The notes beneath the pieces were generated by a model, which was not told the origin of the DNA, searched no databases, and saw only the letters and a list, made by a program, of their open reading frames with translations. A program made the position numbers and the translations under genes. Below, piece after piece: positions 59,332 through 64,000 of a stretch of DNA of 64,000 nucleotides (positions are counted from its first letter, which is position 1; each line of letters opens with the position of its first letter). The stretch is from Microbacterium oxydans (GTDB taxonomy: Bacteria; Actinomycetota; Actinomycetes; Actinomycetales; Microbacteriaceae), in NCBI RefSeq assembly GCF_006540085.1, contig NZ_BJOG01000001.1:682001-746000 (forward strand). Reading direction: 5' to 3'.

Positions 59332-60627
59332 TCAGGCGCTGGCGGCGTCGTCCACGGAGTCGGCCTCCGGCGCGATGCCGTACAGGGCGGCCAGCGCGGC
59401 GGTGAACTCGTCGGCGCGGCCCGCGGCAGCGAGTTCGTGCGCACGCACGGTCGGGGTGTGCAGCAGCACGCCGGAGAGGTGTCGCAGGGCCTGCTCGACC
59501 TTGCCGTCCTCGTCGCCGCGTGCGCGGGCCCGGGCGATCTCCCGCTCGAGCAGCTCGAAGATGTGCGAGCGGAAGGCCACGACCGACGGGGTCACACTCT
59601 GGCGCGCGCCCACCACGTGGAAGGTCTCGGCGGCCTCGCGGACGACGCTGCGAGCGGCATCCGTCGCCTGAAGCTCTTCGAGGGGCGCGTGCAGTCGGAT
59701 GGTCTCGAGGTCGAGCAGTGCGACGCCCTCGAGCGACGCGACGGCGGGGTCGACGTTGCGGGGCATGCCGAGGTCGACCACGAGCTGACTGTGCGTGCCG
59801 ACGGGGCAGCCCGCCGCGGCGGGGCCGGTCGGCAGCTGCAGGTGCTCAGGGCCGAGGACCGGTTCCGTGGCGGTGGTGCAGGTGATGAGAAGGCTCGACC
59901 GTGCCGCGGTGCGGGCGTACTCGTCGGCGGTGATCGGCCGGATGCCGTGCTTCGCGGCGAAGACCTCGGCACGGCCGGAGGGCGAGTACACCGAGATGTT
60001 CACGGCGCCGCGCTCGCGGAGCGTCGCGAGGGTGACGGCCGCGTAGGCGCCGGTTCCGACCAGCAGCACACGCTCCGCAGACCAGTCGGCGATGCGGCTG
60101 TCGGCGAGTTCGAGCGCGAGGCGCACCAGAGAACGACCGGCGCGGCCGAGGGCGGTCACGTTCTTGACCTTGCGCTGAGCCTGGCTGGCGCGCTGGAAGA
60201 GGCGCTCGAGCTCGGGCGAGGTGGTGCCGTCCTTGCGAGCGGACTTGAGGGCGCGGCGCACCTGACCGGCGATCTCGCCCTCTCCGGAGACGACGGACTC
60301 GAGCCCGGATGCCACGGAGAACAGGTGCTCGGCGACGCGACGTCCGGCGTGGACGGTGTAGGCGCCGTCGAGGTCGGCGGCGGGGATGCCGGTGGCGGAC
60401 TCGACCGCTTCGATCACGGCTTCGACGCCGATGGCGCCTGCGGCGGTGACCGGTTCGTCCATTTCCACGTACGCCTCGAAGCGGTTGCACGTCGCCAGCA
60501 CGACCGCACCCTGCACACACGGCGTCATGCCCACGATGGTGGGAGCGACGTCGTCGGGGGTGCGGCTCAGGCGTTCGAGCAATTCGAAGGAGGCGGTCTT
60601 GTGACTCGCCGTGACACACAGCAGCAC
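59332..60627 (-). CDS. hemA: Glutamyl-tRNA reductase
   Basis: 431 residues. First step of C5 heme synthesis: Glu-tRNA to glutamate-1-semialdehyde with NADPH. Catalytic Cys47 in ATCNRFEAYVE, Ser/His-rich FSVASGLESVVSGEGEIAGQV (~100-120), NADPH fold VLLVGTGAYAAVTLATL (Gly-x-Gly ~178) and C-terminal dimerisation helix region. Length typical. GTG 60627 has TACAAT 6 nt upstream, an almost ideal -10. Divergent from hemE. Confidence 0.96.
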   Translation of the reverse strand: MLLCVTASHKTASFELLERLSRTPDDVAPTIVGMTPCVQGAVVLATCNRFEAYVEMDEPVTAAGAIGVEAVIEAVESATGIPAADLDGAYTVHAGRRVAEHLFSVASGLESVVSGEGEIAGQVRRALKSARKDGTTSPELERLFQRASQAQRKVKNVTALGRAGRSLVRLALELADSRIADWSAERVLLVGTGAYAAVTLATLRERGAVNISVYSPSGRAEVFAAKHGIRPITADEYARTAARSSLLITCTTATEPVLGPEHLQLPTGPAAAGCPVGTHSQLVVDLGMPRNVDPAVASLEGVALLDLETIRLHAPLEELQATDAARSVVREAAETFHVVGARQSVTPSVVAFRSHIFELLEREIARARARGDEDGKVEQALRHLSGVLLHTPTVRAHELAAAGRADEFTAALAALYGIAPEADSVDDAASA

Positions 60628-60633
60628 AGATCG

Positions 60634-60639
60634 ATTGTA
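60634..60639 (-). promoter_or_regulatory. -10 hexamer TACAAT, leaderless hemA
   Basis: Ends 6 nt before GTG 60627; no ribosome site. Confidence 0.6.
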
Positions 60640-60714
60640 CCGGAGCGTCTGCGGGCGAAGGGTCGGTAGCTCGAACTCGGCGGCTCCATAAGGGGTGGAT
60701 GGGAGGATGGGAGT

Positions 60715-61737
60715 ATGGCCCTCTCCGATGCCCCGCTCCTGCGCGCCCTCGCCGGCGACCGTCCCGCACACGCCCCCGTGTGGTTCATGCGGCAGGCGGG
60801 CCGCTCCCTCCCGGAGTACCGCGAGCTGCGTGTGGGCACCCGGATGCTCGACGCCTGCCTGACTCCCGACCTCGCCGCGGAGATCACCCTGCAGCCGGTG
60901 CGCCGTCACGGTGTGGACGCGGCCGTCTTCTTCAGCGACATCGTCATCCCGCTGCGGCTCGCCGGGGTCGAGGTGGAGATCGAGCCGGGTCGCGGTCCGG
61001 TGTTCGCGAACCCGGTGCGCACGGCGGCCGACGTCGAGCGCGTCACCGCGATCGATCCGGACGATCTGGACGGCACGGCCATCGCCGAGGCCGTGCGGCT
61101 CGTCACGGCCGAGCTCGGCGACACCCCGCTGATCGGATTCGCGGGCGCCCCGTTCACCCTCGCCGCCTACCTCGTCGAGGGCGGGCCGTCCAAGGAGCAC
61201 CTGCGGGCCAGGGCCATGATGCATTCCGACCCGGAGTCGTGGAACCGCCTCGCGGGCTGGTTGGCGCGTGTCTCCCGTCGCTTCCTCGAGACCCAGCGCG
61301 ACGCCGGGGCATCCGTCGTCCAGCTCTTCGACAGCTGGGCCGGTTCCCTCAGCACGGCGGACTACCGCGCCTTCGTGGCCCCGCACTCGCACGCCGCCCT
61401 GTCCGGCATCGGCCTGCCGACGATCCACTTCGGGGTCGGGACAGGTCCCTTCCTCGCCGACATGCGCCTCGACGGTGTTGCCGACGGCGTGGGTGTCGAC
61501 TGGCGGCTGCCCCTCGACGAGGCCGCTGCGATCCTGGGGCCGGATGTCACGGTGCAGGGCAACATCGACCCCGCGCTGCTCTCCGCACCGTGGTCGGTCC
61601 TGGAGGCCCATGTGCGTGACGTCGTCGAGCGGGGTCGCGCGGCGCGCGGGCACATCCTGAACCTCGGCCACGGCGTGCCGCCGGAGACCGACCCGGATCA
61701 GCTCACCCGCATCGTCGAGCTGGCGCACACGATCTGA
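60715..61737 (+). CDS. hemE: Uroporphyrinogen decarboxylase
   Basis: 340 residues, TIM barrel. Substrate-site motif [18 protein letters not shown] (~22-40), catalytic Asp in [12 protein letters not shown] (~78-85), [20 protein letters not shown] (~140-160) and [15 protein letters not shown] (His ~315). It removes four carboxyl groups from uroporphyrinogen III to give coproporphyrinogen III, the substrate of the next gene. GAGG about 8 nt upstream of the ATG. First of a plus-strand heme pair. Confidence 0.96.
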   Translation: MALSDAPLLRALAGDRPAHAPVWFMRQAGRSLPEYRELRVGTRMLDACLTPDLAAEITLQPVRRHGVDAAVFFSDIVIPLRLAGVEVEIEPGRGPVFANPVRTAADVERVTAIDPDDLDGTAIAEAVRLVTAELGDTPLIGFAGAPFTLAAYLVEGGPSKEHLRARAMMHSDPESWNRLAGWLARVSRRFLETQRDAGASVVQLFDSWAGSLSTADYRAFVAPHSHAALSGIGLPTIHFGVGTGPFLADMRLDGVADGVGVDWRLPLDEAAAILGPDVTVQGNIDPALLSAPWSVLEAHVRDVVERGRAARGHILNLGHGVPPETDPDQLTRIVELAHTI

Positions 61738-61833
61738 CCGTCACCGCCCCCTGCGGAATCGTGCGCCTGATCCGTAGATCCGTGACGGTGAAGCGTCCGG
61801 GCGGGAGAACGGGGCGGTGCGAGAATTGACGGC

Positions 61834-63426
61834 ATGAGCCCTGAGTCCTCGTCCGCCGAGCCCTTCGACCTGGCCGCCCGCGCGGCCGAGAAGCACGTGG
61901 TGGTCGTCGGTGGGGGCATCGGAGGGCTCGTCGCCGCGCGCGAATGCGCCAAGGTCGGGATGCGCGTCACCGTCCTCGAGGCCGAAGCGGTGCTCGGGGG
62001 CGCGATCCGCCGGGTCGACCTCGACGGTGTCACGGTCGATGCCGGGGCGGAGAGCTACGCCACCAGGGGCGGCCTCGTCCGCGCCCTCGTCGAGGAGCTC
62101 GATCTCGCCGATCGCATCGTGGTGCCGCAGGCCGGTGGCGCCTGGCTGGCAGGCATCCCCGGTGTCGGAGCTGCCCCGCTTCCGGCGGGCGGCATCCTCG
62201 GCATCCCTTCGAATCCGTTCCAGCCCGACGTCCGTCGCATCATCGGGTGGTCGGGTGTCTGGCGCGCATACCTCGATCGGGTGCGTCCGCCCCTCACGAT
62301 CGGGCACCAGCTGAGCCTCGGGAAGCTCGTCGCGTCGCGCATGGGGGCGAAGGTGCGGGATCGACTCGTCGCCCCCGTGACGACGGGCGTCTACTCCGCG
62401 TCTCCGGACGACGTCGACATCGACGTCGCGGCCCCGGGGCTCAATGCCGCCCTGACCAGGGTCGGCTCGCTCTCCGGCGCGGTGCAGACCCTCCGCGACG
62501 AAGCCGCGGCGAAAGCTGCGGCGACAGCGCCGGAGGCCGACGGCACCGCCCCAGTCGTGGCGAAGACTCCTGGAGCTGCCGTCGAGGGCCTCTCCGGGGG
62601 GATGAGCACCCTCATCGATGCGCTCGCCGCCGACCTGAAGCGCCTCGACGCCGATGTGCGCACGGGCGTTCGGGTGCGCAGTCTCCGCAGGACGGGTGCG
62701 ACGTGGTCTGTCGAGGCCGAGTCCGCGACGGATGCGGAGCACGGCGGTGAACCGGCGCTCGAGGGCGCACCGGCCGATGAGGACGTCGCGGCGGAATCCG
62801 CGCCACCGGTGATCGAGGAGCTCGACGCGGACGCCGTCATCATCGCGACGCCCGAGTCGACGGCGCGAGGACTCCTCGCCGCGGTGATACCGGACCTCCA
62901 GAAGACGCAGGCCGCGGCCTCGCCGGAGATCGAGATCGTCACGCTTCTCCTCGACGCCCCCGAGATCGCGTCCGCCCCACGGGGAACAGGTGTGCTCACC
63001 GTTCCGGGGAGCCACACGGCCAAGGCCCTGACGCACTCGACCGCGAAGTGGGGCTGGGTGGGGACTGCGGCGGGTTCCCGGGAGATCGTCCGCGTGTCGT
63101 TCGGAGCTCAGGGCGAGCCGGCCGCCACCGCTCGGCTGACCGATGACGCGGCGGCTGCACTGGCGCGGAGCGAGGCGGCCGCCCTGCTCGGAGTCGCCAT
63201 CGCTCCCGAAGCCGTGATCGCCTCGCATCGCGGTCGGTTCGTCCAGTCGCAGCCCGCATCGATCATCGGATCCGGCGAACGGCGCACGGCCGCGCGCGCG
63301 GCGATCGAGGCGGTGCCCGGCATGGCCGTGGTCGGCGCCTGGCTTGCGGGGACAGGGCTCGCCCAGGTGATCCCCGACGCCAGGGATGAGGCCGACCGCC
63401 TCCGGCGCTTCCTTCTGTGGGACTGA
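61834..63426 (+). CDS. hemY: Coproporphyrinogen III oxidase / protoporphyrinogen oxidase (HemY type)
   Basis: 530 residues, FAD-dependent amine-oxidase fold. FAD motif VVVVGGGIGGLVAARECAK (~23-41), the substrate half with PSNPFQPDVRRIIGW, and a C-terminal FAD motif AVVGAWLAGTGLAQVIPDA (~495-513). In actinobacteria this enzyme acts on coproporphyrinogen III in the CpfC/HemQ route. Odd: an Ala/Glu/Pro-rich insertion at ~220-250 and a second at ~300-330 (EHGGEPALEGAPADEDVA) make it longer than the usual ~470. Follows hemE after 96 bp. Confidence 0.92.
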   Translation: MSPESSSAEPFDLAARAAEKHVVVVGGGIGGLVAARECAKVGMRVTVLEAEAVLGGAIRRVDLDGVTVDAGAESYATRGGLVRALVEELDLADRIVVPQAGGAWLAGIPGVGAAPLPAGGILGIPSNPFQPDVRRIIGWSGVWRAYLDRVRPPLTIGHQLSLGKLVASRMGAKVRDRLVAPVTTGVYSASPDDVDIDVAAPGLNAALTRVGSLSGAVQTLRDEAAAKAAATAPEADGTAPVVAKTPGAAVEGLSGGMSTLIDALAADLKRLDADVRTGVRVRSLRRTGATWSVEAESATDAEHGGEPALEGAPADEDVAAESAPPVIEELDADAVIIATPESTARGLLAAVIPDLQKTQAAASPEIEIVTLLLDAPEIASAPRGTGVLTVPGSHTAKALTHSTAKWGWVGTAAGSREIVRVSFGAQGEPAATARLTDDAAAALARSEAAALLGVAIAPEAVIASHRGRFVQSQPASIIGSGERRTAARAAIEAVPGMAVVGAWLAGTGLAQVIPDARDEADRLRRFLLWD

Positions 63427-63512
63427 GCGCTTCGACGGACTGAGCGCCATGACCGAGAGAGCGCTCCGTGTCAACCCTCTGACCCATAGATGCCGAAATC
63501 GGCATACGGGGT

Positions 63513-63518
63513 TACGCT
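63513..63518 (+). promoter_or_regulatory. -10 hexamer TACGCT of YtxH-like gene
   Basis: TACGCT about 90 nt before ATG 63607, so this gene has a normal leader, with GGTGAGGAG just before the ATG. A small inverted repeat gccgaaatcggc (63492-63503) lies upstream. Confidence 0.35.
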
Positions 63519-63606
63519 GGGTACCTGGCCGCGGGGTGCGAGAGCCTGCGACCGATCCCAACCGGGCGAATCTGGCCGGACTACCGGAACAAGGTGAGGA
63601 GACCCC

Positions 63607-64000
63607 ATGAAGGGGAAGATCGGACTCGTCGTCGGACTCGGCGTGGGCTACGTCCTCGGCACCCGTGCCGGACGTGAGCGCTACGAGCAGATCAAGACGC
63701 AGTGGCTCAAGGTGTGGCACCTCGATCCCGTGCAGGAGCAGGTCACCAAGGTCAAGGGCTTCGTCGGCGACAAAGCCGCAGCCGTCCCCGGTGCGCTCTG
63801 GACCGGCGTCGTGAAGGTCGCGAAGTCCGTCAGCGGCAACGGCACGCCGGGTCAGCGCCTCGACTCCGCGATCGCCACCGGTCGTGAGGCCGCAGAAGAC
63901 CTGGCCGAGGCGACGGAGGAAGCGGTCGAGGCGGCGAAGGCCACGGCTTCGTCCAGCAAGACCTCGACGTCCGCCTCTTCCAAGCCCGCCGCGAAGAAGC
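63607..64000 (+). CDS. YtxH-like membrane protein, 3' end outside window
   Basis: 131 codons seen, no stop. One N-terminal membrane segment (KIGLVVGLGVGYVLGTRAGR) followed by a long amphipathic, Ala/Glu/Lys-rich helix and a Ser/Lys/Ala-rich low-complexity tail (ASSSKTSTSASSKPAAKK). The GTRAGRERYEQI junction is common to small actinobacterial YtxH-like proteins of unknown role. GGTGAGGAG ribosome site. Truncated by the window edge. Confidence 0.8.
   Translation, partial: MKGKIGLVVGLGVGYVLGTRAGRERYEQIKTQWLKVWHLDPVQEQVTKVKGFVGDKAAAVPGALWTGVVKVAKSVSGNGTPGQRLDSAIATGREAAEDLAEATEEAVEAAKATASSSKTSTSASSKPAAKK

Overview
The window is high-GC chromosomal DNA of an actinobacterium. Gene families and layout (Gram-positive type heme pathway, single-chain GlyRS, DM13 lipoprotein, DUF1992 protein, many TANNNT promoters placed 6-7 nt before a start codon) suggest a Microbacterium-like member of the Microbacteriaceae. 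That placement is an inference from gene content; no marker gene was compared. I found 59 protein genes and saw no rRNA, tRNA, CRISPR array, transposase or integrase.

Layout. 1-3.0 kb: a truncated NarL-type sensor kinase, then VOC protein, HxlR regulator and RibD/DHFR-like reductase as a tight operon. 3.0-16.8 kb: a secreted toxin region. A small sigma factor is followed by a secreted DNRLRE/Fn3/LamG protein, a 2095-residue RHS/YD-repeat protein ending in an AT-richer toxin tip, a membrane-anchored immunity candidate and a small membrane protein. A second, inverted LamG protein faces this set; its upstream DNA keeps a decayed 3' tail of a sigma-factor gene. 16.9-22 kb: HAD phosphatase, exonuclease III, a 15-bp tandem repeat, pyrE, a ROK kinase and two tandem coiled-coil membrane proteins.

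22-33.2 kb: the most interesting locus. A divergent RpiR/MurR-type regulator plus MFS transporter faces a nine-gene operon: oligopeptide-type ABC importer (binding protein, two permeases, double ATPase), MurQ, AnmK, a GNAT acetyltransferase, an L-Ala-D/L-Glu-type epimerase and a serine beta-lactamase-like hydrolase. Eight of the nine genes overlap by 1-4 nt. Together they look like a self-contained route for importing and dismantling cell-wall muropeptides through an ABC transporter rather than a PTS.

33.2-45.1 kb: YdeI-like protein, NagD-like phosphatase, MntR-type repressor, a TetR/amidohydrolase/NhaC cluster, an MntH manganese transporter with two 16-bp operators, TrmH methyltransferase, MATE exporter, DUF1992 protein, and a DoxX/DM13 lipoprotein pair. 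45.2-54.3 kb: OmpR/HisKA two-component system, M13 metallopeptidase, a beta-lactamase-fold protein without SxxK residues, a DHA2-type MFS exporter, GNAT and a POT peptide transporter. 54.4-64 kb: glycyl-tRNA synthetase, WYL regulator facing an epoxide hydrolase, DUF1801 protein, HhH-GPD glycosylase, and a heme cluster (hemA divergent from hemE and the coproporphyrinogen oxidase hemY), ending in a truncated YtxH-like membrane protein.

Across the window about 19 genes have a TANNNT hexamer (often TAGGCT) exactly 6 or 7 nt before the start codon, pointing to widespread leaderless transcription. This settles several start choices.
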